A stretch of DNA of 64,000 nucleotides from Salinimonas iocasae (lineage in GTDB: Bacteria; Pseudomonadota; Gammaproteobacteria; Enterobacterales; Alteromonadaceae), in the NCBI RefSeq assembly GCF_006228385.1, contig NZ_CP039852.1, positions 2,930,001 to 2,994,000 on the forward strand, read 5' to 3'. The position numbers and the translations under genes were made by a program. Each line of letters begins with the position of its first letter. Position 1 is the stretch's first letter. Of this stretch, positions 37,294 to 46,809 are shown in pieces. The notes beneath the pieces are model-generated. The model did no database searches. It was not told the DNA's origin and saw only the letters and a program-made list of their open reading frames with translations.

Positions 37294-37675
37294 TGCAAAT
37301 CCTTTTCAATACGACGTGGAAACTGGGTTTTGTGAACTTTAATTTTGAAACTCAGGTACTTGAATCAGCACTAACACTACGTTTTTATAATAATCCACAA
37401 CCACCCTATACTAAAGTATTGGTTCTAAGATTTATATACCTTGCATCTTAGTTATTCAGATAGAGGCTTTTGTTCACTAAACCTCTCAATTGATCATGTA
37501 TCTTTTGAGTCTTAGCACAACAATTTAAATTGCACTATTTCCAAACAATGTATCAGTTGTATAACTTTTTTCTTGCTACGTTTTCACACTCTATATCTAC
37601 ACCTTTAAACCAGTCTGTCGCAACTCATTGCCTATCTCTCGTTTATAAGAACGTGGGGGTTGAAAACTTCGCTAG
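37294..37675 (-). other. Non-coding gap between the SNF2 helicase gene and zorA
   Basis: This AT-rich 382-bp stretch holds no supported gene. It presumably carries the zorA-zorB-HNH promoter, which would make the upstream helicase pair a separate transcript. I could not pick out clear -35/-10 boxes or a terminator. Confidence 0.5.
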
Positions 37676-40495
37676 TCATGATTGAAATATACTCCCAGCT
37701 ATCGGGTAAATACCCTCGGGGTGAAGAAGCTGATTTGATTTAGACTTCAGCGCAGCGGCACAATGATGTTCGTTCTGTTCAAACATCCCTTTTAGCGCTT
37801 TGTTTTGATTTTGCGTCGCAACAGGCAACTCCGTCAGCAACCAGTCGCAGAATACCTGACTGTTCATCACAACGTGATTATTTTGCTGAACTTGAACTGC
37901 CACCAGTTCTTGGCGCTGCCTAAGACCGATGGCATTTTGCCAACGAAGATATGAGCATATGACCGCGCCCTCTATCGACTCAGTATTTCCGACAGACGCA
38001 GTGAGGCCATTGAATTCATATGACTTGGCCTGTTCAAGTAAAAGCTTAAAGATAAAGTTGTCCAAATCCATCATCTCGCAATTACCACGTTGACTGTGAA
38101 GCGTTCTATCAAAGGTCACATCCCAACGCGTTTTTCTTACACCCAGCTCCATGGCAATCTCTTCCGGAAGCCGGATCTGCCAAAGCAAGTCTTTATGGAT
38201 CTTGTCGACCACTTCTATGCCTAACAGATTGAACATGCCTGCCACAAATGACTTTACATGCTCAGAAGTGATATTAAGTTCTTCTTTAGCTTCGTCCGGG
38301 TCAAATCCAGCAGCATAGTCAAATAGCTCACGTTGCTTGCTTGCCGCATTTTTGGCTTTTTCCAATGCCTCCTCGATACGCTCTCTGGTGCGAGTGATCC
38401 CCTCACTTGTCGCCTCCTGAAGAATACTCTCGACGTCTACTAAGTCGGCAACCTCCCCCATAATGTCTTCACCCAGACGCTCATTATACTCACCACTAAC
38501 GGATGATAAGTCGCCAACAACTTGTTCGATGCGCTCGTGCATAAGTTCCATAATCTGATCATCCATCGACTCGGGAGAATAAAGATTAAACACGATGACT
38601 CGGTGTTTTTGCCCATAGCGGTATAAACGGCCAATACGCTGTACCAGCCTCATCGGGTTCCAAGGTAGGTCATAGTTGACCATGATGTGACACTTATCCT
38701 GAAGATTAATACCTTCACCACCAGCTTCGGTAGAAATCAGAAACTGTCCACCTGATTCAAAGTTTCTGATGGCGAATTTACGATCCTGATGTTTCATCGA
38801 CCCATTGATCAAATCGACGCTTCCAACACCAAACTGCTGCTCAAGGGCATGCTTCAAATAATCCTGCGTTGAGCGGTATTCTGTGAAAATTAATACTTTT
38901 TCTGATTTATGATTCGCCAGTATTGATGGCATCAATTCATTCAGGAACTTCCGAAGCTTGGGGTCATGCTTGAGTACTTCTTCACTTTCGGCTATCAAAA
39001 TATCAAGCTGTTCTAACTCACCGTCAAAGAACTCCTTCCCCTGAAGCGCTTCTAACTGTTTCTCTTCAGCCTCGCCAACATAACGTTCGTCGTGATCCGA
39101 AGTCTCATTCACTGCAACAGACTCCGCTTCCTGCAATAAACGAAGTTTTCGGTTGTAAAGGGCCTTATTGATGGCTTTGGCGCTAGAAGTAGCCAGCTTA
39201 CGGTAAACGGTCATTACAAACCCAATTGCATTGCCGGCTTGTCCCATTTCACTGGCGATCAGATAGCCTTTGCGAAGGTAAGACTGCAATGATTCGTCGA
39301 ACTCTCGCATTGCCTCGTCCTGAGCGACTCTTATCGCTCTGGTAGTCTTGCCTTTAAAAATGAAATTGCCTTCCAAGTCCGTCACATCTGACTTGTTATT
39401 CCTGATCATCATCTCTGAGAGAACTTCAGGATTGAGCGCCAATGTTTGAATTTCCTCCTTCCGGTCAGGATTAAGCAGCATCAACAAACTCTGAAACTTA
39501 TCCTGTTTCCCCTGATGGGGTGTAGCACTGAGCAATACCATTGCCTTGGTTTTGGGCCGTAAATAATTGGCAAGTTGGAAACGCTGAGAGGCATCGAACT
39601 TAAGACCATACTGGCGTCTGCTGAGACGGTGCGCCTCGTCAAAAATCACAAGATCCCAATTATCTGCTCGCAGTAATTTTTCCAGATGGTTTTCATCCTT
39701 GAAACGGTCAATGGAGCCAATGACATGTTTATACATGCCCCACTCGCGCTCTTCCTCAATCTGAAAATTTTCACCATAGATACGAAATTCGCTCAGACCG
39801 AATTTATTATGCAATTCCTCTTTCCATTGGGCGGTCAACCCGGCTGGAGTGATCAATAACACACGTTCTGCTTGGCCTCGCTGTTCGAGTGCCTTTAGCA
39901 ACATCCCCGTTTCAATAGTTTTACCAAGGCCAACATCATCCGCAATCAGCCAATTAAGATGCCCTGATGCAAGAATGTGGTGAACTAAATGGACCTGATG
40001 AGGTAACGGATCAATATCCAAACGCGATAGTGAACCTGTATTTTCATTCCAGTTTTCAATTGCATGGGCAAGTACTTTCAGCCTGAATTTTTGCGGCGCT
40101 GTGCCGTCGCCAAAATCATTGGTGCAAAAGCGGTGCTTTACTCCCTTTATCCATGCTAGCCGTTCATATGGCAGCCAACGCGTTTCTCCTTGATCTGAAA
40201 AATGCACAAGTACCTGATGATATCCAGCGATTTCCTTTGTCTTGAGAACGGCTCCCTCGCCCAAGGACTTCTCTGCTTTGGATATAGGAACATGTTGCAC
40301 TTCCATACCAAGCATAAAGCCAGATGAGACTGACTCCAGCGGCACTAATGATGGGCTTTCTTTGGTCTCTCTCCAATTTACTTTTAAAGAAATCCCGTCC
40401 ATGCCTTCCATGATTTGCTGCACGAGCCCTGTTCCATATTTTTCATGTGCGACCCAGCATCTTTTTACTGGCTTTAGCCGTTTTTGAGCTTGCAT
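37676..40495 (-). CDS. RapA/HepA-like SNF2 helicase of the Zorya-like cluster
   Basis: This 939-aa protein starts with a small beta domain pair (about 1-120) like the N-terminal region of RapA (WVAHEKYGTGLVQQIMEG). SNF2 ATPase motifs follow: LIADDVGLGKTIETGMLL (I), LVIFDEAHRLSRR (II), LLSATPHQGKQDKF (III), ISTEAGGEGINLQ (V) and VQRIGRLYRYGQKH (VI). The C-terminal ~250 residues are helical and unassigned. The start overlaps the previous stop (TAATG), so it forms a pair with the acidic protein. In type I Zorya the SNF2-type ZorD degrades phage DNA near the motor; this protein could play that part, but no nuclease motif was seen and it may be a ZorD analogue only. General RapA is an alternative, unlikely given the context. 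Confidence 0.85.
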   Translation of the reverse strand: MQAQKRLKPVKRCWVAHEKYGTGLVQQIMEGMDGISLKVNWRETKESPSLVPLESVSSGFMLGMEVQHVPISKAEKSLGEGAVLKTKEIAGYHQVLVHFSDQGETRWLPYERLAWIKGVKHRFCTNDFGDGTAPQKFRLKVLAHAIENWNENTGSLSRLDIDPLPHQVHLVHHILASGHLNWLIADDVGLGKTIETGMLLKALEQRGQAERVLLITPAGLTAQWKEELHNKFGLSEFRIYGENFQIEEEREWGMYKHVIGSIDRFKDENHLEKLLRADNWDLVIFDEAHRLSRRQYGLKFDASQRFQLANYLRPKTKAMVLLSATPHQGKQDKFQSLLMLLNPDRKEEIQTLALNPEVLSEMMIRNNKSDVTDLEGNFIFKGKTTRAIRVAQDEAMREFDESLQSYLRKGYLIASEMGQAGNAIGFVMTVYRKLATSSAKAINKALYNRKLRLLQEAESVAVNETSDHDERYVGEAEEKQLEALQGKEFFDGELEQLDILIAESEEVLKHDPKLRKFLNELMPSILANHKSEKVLIFTEYRSTQDYLKHALEQQFGVGSVDLINGSMKHQDRKFAIRNFESGGQFLISTEAGGEGINLQDKCHIMVNYDLPWNPMRLVQRIGRLYRYGQKHRVIVFNLYSPESMDDQIMELMHERIEQVVGDLSSVSGEYNERLGEDIMGEVADLVDVESILQEATSEGITRTRERIEEALEKAKNAASKQRELFDYAAGFDPDEAKEELNITSEHVKSFVAGMFNLLGIEVVDKIHKDLLWQIRLPEEIAMELGVRKTRWDVTFDRTLHSQRGNCEMMDLDNFIFKLLLEQAKSYEFNGLTASVGNTESIEGAVICSYLRWQNAIGLRQRQELVAVQVQQNNHVVMNSQVFCDWLLTELPVATQNQNKALKGMFEQNEHHCAAALKSKSNQLLHPEGIYPIAGSIFQS

Positions 40496-42363
40496 TATTC
40501 AGTATCTCCTTTACCAGACTTGCCGCTCCGCTTGTATAGTTCCAACATATATTCATTGGTGTATAAATCACTGGCGTAGTAACTTTTTGTCGTATATTGC
40601 TCTATTAAGTCAACTCCCAACGCGTTTAACTTTTCCATCGGGTTACTGTGTGGCTGTGAAAGCCATTCAGCCTCTAAACCATCATGCTCCTCTGGCAAGT
40701 CAAATGCGCTAAACAGGCTGGTTTCGTTTCGCCTGTTAAGTCGATATAAAAATAAATACTTGTTAAACGCAGGGAAGCAAAGCCGCAAAATTCGATTGTG
40801 ATACCAGTACTCAAATTCACGCTCTAACAGGTCATAAACTTCATCTAAGGTTGGCAATTGCTCAAACAACCGCACTAAGTGAAGCGCTTGTTTCCAACTG
40901 CAATGTCTGTAGGTAGCGTCAGCACTTTCGCCCGATGCCCACGCTTTGGAAAAAGTGATCCAGTACCTTGAGGAATCCTGCCAAAGTCTTTTGACAGCAA
41001 AAGCAAGGTCCAATTCATCAAATGTTGCTCCGGCTTTCACCTCTCTCTCCAACGCTCTTCTGGTGCTACTCCAACCGGGTGTTGAAAATACCTCTATCAA
41101 GAAAGGTAAGGTTTTAGTGTGCCAATCAAAGTCCAGAATACATTCAACAGCGACAACCCTCGCTCGCTCTTCTCTGCTTAATTGATTTTCGAGTGCCGAT
41201 GTATTTTCAGAATCTTCTTCAAGTTCATCACTTTCATCATCCCAGAAGTCGAAAAGATCCGCTTCGTTATCATCAAATAAGAAATGCTCCTCTGAATCAT
41301 CATCCGGAACAATTTTTTGAGGTTCGCCTGCTGAAGTGACTTCATCTTGCAACTCTTGCTCATCAACATAATCATTGAGAAATTCAAAGTCATCCTTTTC
41401 CCATTGCGGATCTGCATCGTCAATGGCCTGACTTTGCAACGGTGTGATGGTTGATTCGGAATTGGGTTCTACTACATCAGGTAACGTGGTTATATTTTCA
41501 GCGTCCAGCGGTTCACCATGATGCGGTTCTGGCAGCTCTGGTGTCGTTTCTTGCGCTGAATCTGCACCGGGTTGGCTCGTTAGAGGAACTTGCGCGTTAT
41601 CAACCTCAGCATTTGCCGATGCTTCTTTTTCAGACTTTGCTTTATAGACAACACGAACCTCGCGCCTATCATTATCTGCGACAGGTTGGCGAGCCGATTT
41701 AAGCATTAACGTTTTACGTGCGTTATTCTTACTATCATGAGCATCAGTTTCCAACGTTGACGACTCGCTATGCTCTGAAGCTACGCTGTCCGGCTCAGAA
41801 TGTAGTTCATTATTAGTATTTGAAACTGATTGGTTGTTTTGAGTAGATGGTGAATCGGCAGGATCAATATATTTTGATTCCGCTGAATGCTCCTCACGTG
41901 TGGGCGGTGGAGCCACAACTTCACGTTTTTTGTATCTGATATTGGCATCATCAGCGAATTCCGCTGATTCGCTTTGACTGCTTGTTTTGAGCCTTAATGT
42001 TGGTCCGGGTGAAGGTTTTTGCTGAGTAATGGTTTGGTCAAAGTGATACTCCGCTTCCTCTAACTGACTTGATTTCGCTTCTAAGTACGCAAAGTCAGTT
42101 TCATCAGGCAGGTCATCATCAGAACCATGTACCATCGAGCTATCAACCATCGCATCTTTGTGCTCACGTGCTTTTTTTGCCTGACCAGACCGAGCATGCA
42201 AGCCTGCTAGCACTTCACGGATCTTTTCTGAACACGAGCGGGATAAGAGCGATTGCTCCAAAAGGGCGATTGCGTTTTTAATCTCGCCCTTGGCCACCAA
42301 ATCTGAAGCCCTTCGCAACGTTTCCGCTTCACTGAGAAAATTCACCCAACCGTATTCAGGCAT
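40495..42363 (-). CDS. Large acidic protein with TPR-like N-terminus, partner of the SNF2 helicase
   Basis: This 622-aa protein has a TPR-like helical pair at about residues 12-72 (ASDLVAKGEIKNAIALLEQSL... and VLAGLHARSGQAKKAREHKD). A long, strongly acidic, low-complexity region (about 80-410; many D, E, S, Q) is presumably disordered. A conserved-looking helical domain at about 415-600 (CILDFDWHTKTLPFLIEVF, YHNRILRLCFPAFNKYLFLYRL) ends the protein. It begins with AGGGG before its ATG and its stop overlaps the helicase start. The family is not recognised; by position it corresponds loosely to ZorC (paired with ZorD in type I Zorya). A scaffold role is inference. Confidence 0.7.
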   Translation of the reverse strand: MPEYGWVNFLSEAETLRRASDLVAKGEIKNAIALLEQSLLSRSCSEKIREVLAGLHARSGQAKKAREHKDAMVDSSMVHGSDDDLPDETDFAYLEAKSSQLEEAEYHFDQTITQQKPSPGPTLRLKTSSQSESAEFADDANIRYKKREVVAPPPTREEHSAESKYIDPADSPSTQNNQSVSNTNNELHSEPDSVASEHSESSTLETDAHDSKNNARKTLMLKSARQPVADNDRREVRVVYKAKSEKEASANAEVDNAQVPLTSQPGADSAQETTPELPEPHHGEPLDAENITTLPDVVEPNSESTITPLQSQAIDDADPQWEKDDFEFLNDYVDEQELQDEVTSAGEPQKIVPDDDSEEHFLFDDNEADLFDFWDDESDELEEDSENTSALENQLSREERARVVAVECILDFDWHTKTLPFLIEVFSTPGWSSTRRALEREVKAGATFDELDLAFAVKRLWQDSSRYWITFSKAWASGESADATYRHCSWKQALHLVRLFEQLPTLDEVYDLLEREFEYWYHNRILRLCFPAFNKYLFLYRLNRRNETSLFSAFDLPEEHDGLEAEWLSQPHSNPMEKLNALGVDLIEQYTTKSYYASDLYTNEYMLELYKRSGKSGKGDTE

Positions 42364-43265
42364 GGCTGGCCCCTAAGGTTCGGTTAACTGAGTAACAAAT
42401 TTCTATAAATATCATCCTGATAATTGCCATATTACATCCTTGCTTATAACTCTCCTGCAAAGGCTTTTTGGCTCAAAGCTAAGAAATAATTATGCGCCCG
42501 AATTCAGATAATAACTGCACCACTCATGATCAAGCGGTGTTCGAATGACAACGATACCAGACCGAAGTATGCTAAAGCGAGGGTTTCAGCTGTTGATATT
42601 TTCTGGTCGCTCGACAGCTCTGCACGTGATATGGTCATTGGGTCATTAAGTTTTTGATGGCATCATTATACGAATGGCAGGCATTCACCCATATAAAAAA
42701 CCTCAGCCCCCATTCATGTAAAGCTTACGTTAGTCCAATTGCTTAGTTTTCCATCCGCTCCTAGTATGATTATAATATGTCCAAAGAATCAGTGGCTATT
42801 CAAGTCCTATAGGATAGCTGGTCAATAAAAAAGCATGTATACGGCGTTGGTTGAGAGCTCAATGATATCAGACGGGTATAAAGCTAACACTCAATAACCT
42901 CATGAAGTGGCTTGCTAGGTTTAGTCTTTAAGATTGTTAAGGTAGGTTTACCCTTCTCTTTTTCGCGTTTCAATTGTTCTGAAATAAATTTTGTCGCTGC
43001 TTGCCTTATTCTTGATTTCACTTAGAGAATCTTCGCGACCGCTAAACCGGCCCCACCGCGTTGTGTCAGTTCCTGCATGGCTGAATTTCCGGGACTTAGG
43101 TATATGCATGCCTAAGTTCGCTCTCTTTTTGATGCGACCTTCTGCTTAACTACTTCACCAGTAAGTACAAGTGATTCAGATTAAAGATATAGTTTCCGAT
43201 ACTAGCGATAACCACGAGGGCGAATGGCCTTAGAGACGATTCACCCTGCAATAAAAATGGCTTGA
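42364..43265. other. Gap upstream of the Zorya-like cluster
   Basis: About 0.9 kb without a supported gene. It must contain the promoter of the acidic-protein/helicase pair (minus strand) and holds the IS30 relic at 42494-42590. I recognise nothing else. Confidence 0.5.
42494..42590 (+). mobile_element. IS30-family left-end relic
   Basis: The 36 bp from 42497 copy the left end of the IS at 34694 almost exactly (GAATTCAGATAATAA, then CTGCACCACTCATG). The text then jumps over about 100 bp to sequence from the transposase start region (ACAACGATACCAGA...GCGAGGGTTTCAG) and decays. It is an internally deleted, dead end of the same IS, in the same orientation, about 7.8 kb away. Confidence 0.8.
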
Positions 43266-43991
43266 TTATTTTTTAGAACGTCTAGCTACAATACCTAGCA
43301 TACCTAGTGAAAAGATCATGAGTGTGGCGGGTTCGCTGACATTTACAGTATCTGCATTTTGCTGCGGTCTGACTAAGGCAACACCGTAGTTATTGTGAGA
43401 GTCAGTTAGTCTAATATTATCCTTTGTCATTAAAGCGTTCGCCGGCTGGAAAACAGAACGAGTTTCTTGGGTTTGTTTGATGTACTTACGGGCATAAGAC
43501 CAGTCTTTCACACTTGCGATGTTGTAACGATTATCGCCGTCCTCATCAGAACCGAAAAATGCACTTATTTCTTGTCTGGAATTGAGATAAGTTAGCGAAT
43601 ATTCCTCGTTATCAATATCAGAAGAGCTTACTCTTGAGCCGAAGAGGTCGAGAAAAGTATTATAGATAGGAACATCATCAAAAGGAGCTTCACTATGTAA
43701 CTGGTATTCACTCTCATTACTAGTCCAAGTGTTGTTCGAAAAAAAATCACTAAACAATGCTTCCATTTGAGAATTTGATGCCAAACTCCAGCCTGAATAT
43801 TGCTCTAAAGAACTATTAATAGATAAGCCACTAGTTACATCCCATTGTAACCACTCAAGCGTTCCATCACTTACAATATTTGTGTCGGTATCCAGTGTAT
43901 ATTTATTGGCGGTGACCAATGCGGCATTAGCAAAGTGTGATGCACAAATAAACGTAGTTGCTGAAACAATCTTCCAGAATTTTTTCTTCAT
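43266..43991 (-). CDS. PEP-CTERM-sorted extracellular protein
   Basis: ATG 43991, with AGGGAAG just upstream, gives 241 aa and a good signal peptide (MKKKFWKIVSATTFICASHFANA); a longer frame to 44048 lacks these. The C-terminus is a PEP-CTERM tripartite signal: VSEPATLMIFSLGMLG, a hydrophobic helix, then RRSKK. Such proteins are exported, processed by exosortase and tied to exopolysaccharide. The body contains TLEWLQWDVTSG, a repeat-like segment often seen in PEP-CTERM proteins. It is isolated within the defence genes; no exosortase is in the window. Confidence 0.85.
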   Translation of the reverse strand: MKKKFWKIVSATTFICASHFANAALVTANKYTLDTDTNIVSDGTLEWLQWDVTSGLSINSSLEQYSGWSLASNSQMEALFSDFFSNNTWTSNESEYQLHSEAPFDDVPIYNTFLDLFGSRVSSSDIDNEEYSLTYLNSRQEISAFFGSDEDGDNRYNIASVKDWSYARKYIKQTQETRSVFQPANALMTKDNIRLTDSHNNYGVALVRPQQNADTVNVSEPATLMIFSLGMLGIVARRSKK

Positions 43992-44486
43992 TTTCTTCCC
44001 TATTTTACTGCTTTTATTACAAATAATTAGATGCTTAGCAGCGTTCATTTAGGCAAGATCCACACCAAATAAAATACTTATTATTAACAAAGACTTACTG
44101 AAAACTGCATGGGCTTCAGAAAAAAACTGTAAAAAAAACTGACAAATAATAAATTCGGGTATCAGCTTTCACGGTACTAATACTAGCTCATATTCGAGGC
44201 TATCATTACGAATCGTGTGACGAACATTTGATTCGATACCGCGTTAATAGTAACCATATTTGGGAAAGATTATTTCAAATGTAGTTATGTTTTAAAGACA
44301 GATATCATAGCGAAGTTCGCAGGTCTGCCATCAGGCGTCCGCTACTGGCACTAAGCCAAGGAGGGGTTTAAGAGCAGCAATAGGTGCTGTTGATTCGCAT
44401 ACCTGCGACCTTCTGCTTCAGGTCTTGAGTTTAAGGGAGATTATTAAATCTGCTCGGTCCCGTTAGGCAATTCTGTCAGAGCTCGA
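43992..44486. other. Gap between the PEP-CTERM gene and a hypothetical gene
   Basis: About 0.5 kb without a gene. Only weak inverted sequence (TCGCAGGT at 44317-44324 and ACCTGCGA at 44401-44408) was noticed, with no assigned role. Confidence 0.45.
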
Positions 44487-44882
44487 TCATTGTCTGTCTT
44501 CCAAGCAATCCTCCAATTCATCTAGGTCAGTTTTAGGGACAGGTAAATGAGGCAAAATCTCATCATACATTCCATCAGAAAAGCTTAAAGCCCAATCCTC
44601 TATTTCAGACGTCGTTAATCCTGAGTCACCAGATGAAATATCTAAATTGTATCCTTTTAGCTCAAATTCTATTCTAGGAATATAGTATGTACAAAATCCA
44701 TCAACGGTTTTAGCACTTTTCTGTGCAGTCAGTGTCGCGATCCAGCTGAGCTCTACACTAGTTTGATTTGTTTCAGAGTTAAATAAGCAGTTGCCTCTAG
44801 CATAGTAGTCATTGGCCACGCCGTCAGATTCGAAAACTTCAGTTCCAGCGTGAAACATACCTATATGGTCTAAAATACTCAT
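44487..44882 (-). CDS. Hypothetical protein, 131 aa
   Basis: This 131-aa acidic protein has no signal peptide or transmembrane helix. It has a beta-rich middle (SVELSWIATLTAQ, FCTYYIPRIEFELKGYNL) and a helical, acidic end (LDELEDCLEDRQ). It lies just downstream of the restriction operon on the same strand but is separated by about 200 bp holding an hsdR relic. No recognised family; it could be a small immunity-type or anti-stress protein, but that is only a guess. Confidence 0.55.
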   Translation of the reverse strand: MSILDHIGMFHAGTEVFESDGVANDYYARGNCLFNSETNQTSVELSWIATLTAQKSAKTVDGFCTYYIPRIEFELKGYNLDISSGDSGLTTSEIEDWALSFSDGMYDEILPHLPVPKTDLDELEDCLEDRQ

Positions 44883-44984
44883 AATTCAAATATATTACCT
44901 TAATAAATACACTGCGATTTAGTAGATACTTGGTGCATCGGGTCATCCAAAAATGAGGCATCTACGCCCTTCTTTGCTTACTTT

Positions 44985-45072
44985 TTCCAACGAGCATATC
45001 AAACATCAACTCAGCAAAACGTCGTTATGCATCCTTACTCCGACAACACTTTCAGTGTCATATCAGAATGAA
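44985..45072 (-). pseudogene. Decayed copy of the hsdR 3' end
   Basis: Read on the minus strand, the sequence encodes HSDMTLKVLS, then (after a one-base shift) SKDA-stop-RRFAELMFDMLVGK. The intact HsdR ends HSDMAMKVLSSKDASKRF and AELMFDMLLKEK. The likeness extends over about 80 bp at roughly 70% DNA identity by eye. It is therefore a relic of a related hsdR gene, lying just after the DUF262 gene. Confidence 0.75.
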
Positions 45073-45082
45073 CCATATTGCG

Positions 45083-46804
45083 CTATCTAAAAACCGTGGC
45101 GTGAAGTTTTTCATACACCGTTTCAGCTATAAGTCTGCCCCTATCAAGAATTTTCGTCTCATTAATCTCGTCGATATTCAATAAGGTTGTCGAGATCGGG
45201 TAACTCTTTCCTCTGAGAATTTGAATCTTTTGTTGCGGAGGATAGTCCTTGAGATCTTCGGAATTGGTTTTTGAGTCAACTAGCAGTAAATTACCTATGG
45301 AACCAACCAGTGAGTCACATATTTGATTTGACGACTGCGGGATCAAATGTTCGATGGTTAGACTTTTATAGTCCACAGACAGCCCGTTACTTACCCCACT
45401 CATTAAAATCTTAAGAGCATATACAATTATGGGCTTATGCTTAGTCTTATTATCTAGGTATTCCAATTCTTGAAACTTAACCAAAAACTCTTCTTTGGCT
45501 GGAAATTTACTTTTCAGAAATGAATTGAGCTCGTTAAAAACGTGTTGGATGTCATCGTTTCCTTCAGCGTGTGATAACTGACATGCTATCCTAGAATAGT
45601 TAGTTGAAATGGACCCCGAAGAGCGCTGTGATGTTACTGCATTGAACGCATAATGAAACGCTACAATTTTATCGAGCGCTTTCTTTAAACCTCTTAACTT
45701 CAGAACTTTTTTTTCATGAGCTCTCAACAGCGCTAAAACCATTGAAGACTGTTGCTTTACCTTGAAGGCTCTGAGATGTGTTAATGAGTCTCGAACCTCA
45801 TATTCAATTTTTTCCCATCTAACTGACCGTGGCTGTATAGCCTTTCTATAAATGTACGATGATTCATTTAGCTGTTCTACTAACTTTTGTGCATTAACGT
45901 CACTAGCACCGATGTAAGCTTTTACCTCTGAAAATAGCTTCTTATCCGTTGTGTATCCATGCTTTGATAACCAATAATGAAGCAGAAATGTATCGAGTAC
46001 CTTTTCATCATTAACGTCATCCAGTCGCTTGACTAGTGTGTTCCAACTTTCTTTAGCCAAATCTAATATTGAGCTTTTAGTTTTAAGTTTTTTGAGTATT
46101 AGATTTTTTATCAAGTCGGCAGTTGTTAAGTCTCTGCCTCGTGCGTTGAGAGTCTCAAAAATCAAATAGGCATCTTCTTCGCTATCAAGTTGGATAAATA
46201 CAAGTTTTAAGGATAGAACTTTATCTCTTAGTTCTTTTAAAGCTACTACTGGATCTGCTTCATGGTTCGTAAATAAAGAAGGTTGAAGGTTTGCTTCAGC
46301 ACTTAACTCGGGAACGTGTTCCACGAGTTTTTTGTTAAGCAGTTTATAAGCAACTTCTAGCTTTTTCTCTTCATTTCCTACGTCACACTTTAGGCTTGAA
46401 CCGTTATAAGTTTGAATATGCGCTTGAAGATAAGGGAAGGAAGTTTCAGCTTTGACTACAAACTCGTCTTCATTATCAATATTCGCTTTCTCAATATATT
46501 TGTGTACACCTTTGGCTAAATTCTCCTCACCAAGTTTAATGAAGCCATTACGTATAGCAGACAAAAGAAGTGTAATTGTTGTTAGACGCTGTTGACCGTC
46601 TACTATACCAAAGTAAGGACGCCTAGTTTGGTATACGACCATCGAGCCAATGAAATAATTAGCGTCGGCTTCACTGGTAATATCATTCCAAAAGCTCTCC
46701 ACTTCATCGAGTTCCCATGAATAGGGCCTCTGAAAGCGTGGAATCTTAAAATATCCGAGGGAGAATATGTCCTGTATTTCTTTGTCATCCGCCTCAATCT
46801 TCAT
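45083..46804 (-). CDS. DUF262/DUF1524 protein, GmrSD-type modification-dependent restriction enzyme-like
   Basis: This 573-aa protein begins with a DUF262 domain: FKIPRFQRPYSWELDEVESFWNDI, then YFIGSMVV and the catalytic-type motif IVDGQQRLTTI near residue 75. The C-terminal third has a DUF1524-type HNH region, TIEHLIPQSSN followed by IGNLLLVDSKTNSE. This pairing matches GmrS and GmrD fused, which in known cases cut DNA with glucosylated hydroxymethylcytosine; the NTP and substrate here are untested. Its ATG comes 5 bp after the hsdR stop, so it is the last gene of the type I operon. An hsdR relic directly after it suggests later insertion. Confidence 0.85.
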   Translation of the reverse strand: MKIEADDKEIQDIFSLGYFKIPRFQRPYSWELDEVESFWNDITSEADANYFIGSMVVYQTRRPYFGIVDGQQRLTTITLLLSAIRNGFIKLGEENLAKGVHKYIEKANIDNEDEFVVKAETSFPYLQAHIQTYNGSSLKCDVGNEEKKLEVAYKLLNKKLVEHVPELSAEANLQPSLFTNHEADPVVALKELRDKVLSLKLVFIQLDSEEDAYLIFETLNARGRDLTTADLIKNLILKKLKTKSSILDLAKESWNTLVKRLDDVNDEKVLDTFLLHYWLSKHGYTTDKKLFSEVKAYIGASDVNAQKLVEQLNESSYIYRKAIQPRSVRWEKIEYEVRDSLTHLRAFKVKQQSSMVLALLRAHEKKVLKLRGLKKALDKIVAFHYAFNAVTSQRSSGSISTNYSRIACQLSHAEGNDDIQHVFNELNSFLKSKFPAKEEFLVKFQELEYLDNKTKHKPIIVYALKILMSGVSNGLSVDYKSLTIEHLIPQSSNQICDSLVGSIGNLLLVDSKTNSEDLKDYPPQQKIQILRGKSYPISTTLLNIDEINETKILDRGRLIAETVYEKLHATVFR

Positions 46805-46809
46805 AATTT

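Noticed and set aside
44317..44408. Inverted pair TCGCAGGT/ACCTGCGA considered as an integron attC site
   Set aside because: Spacing and core bases do not match attC, and no integrase or cassette array is present.
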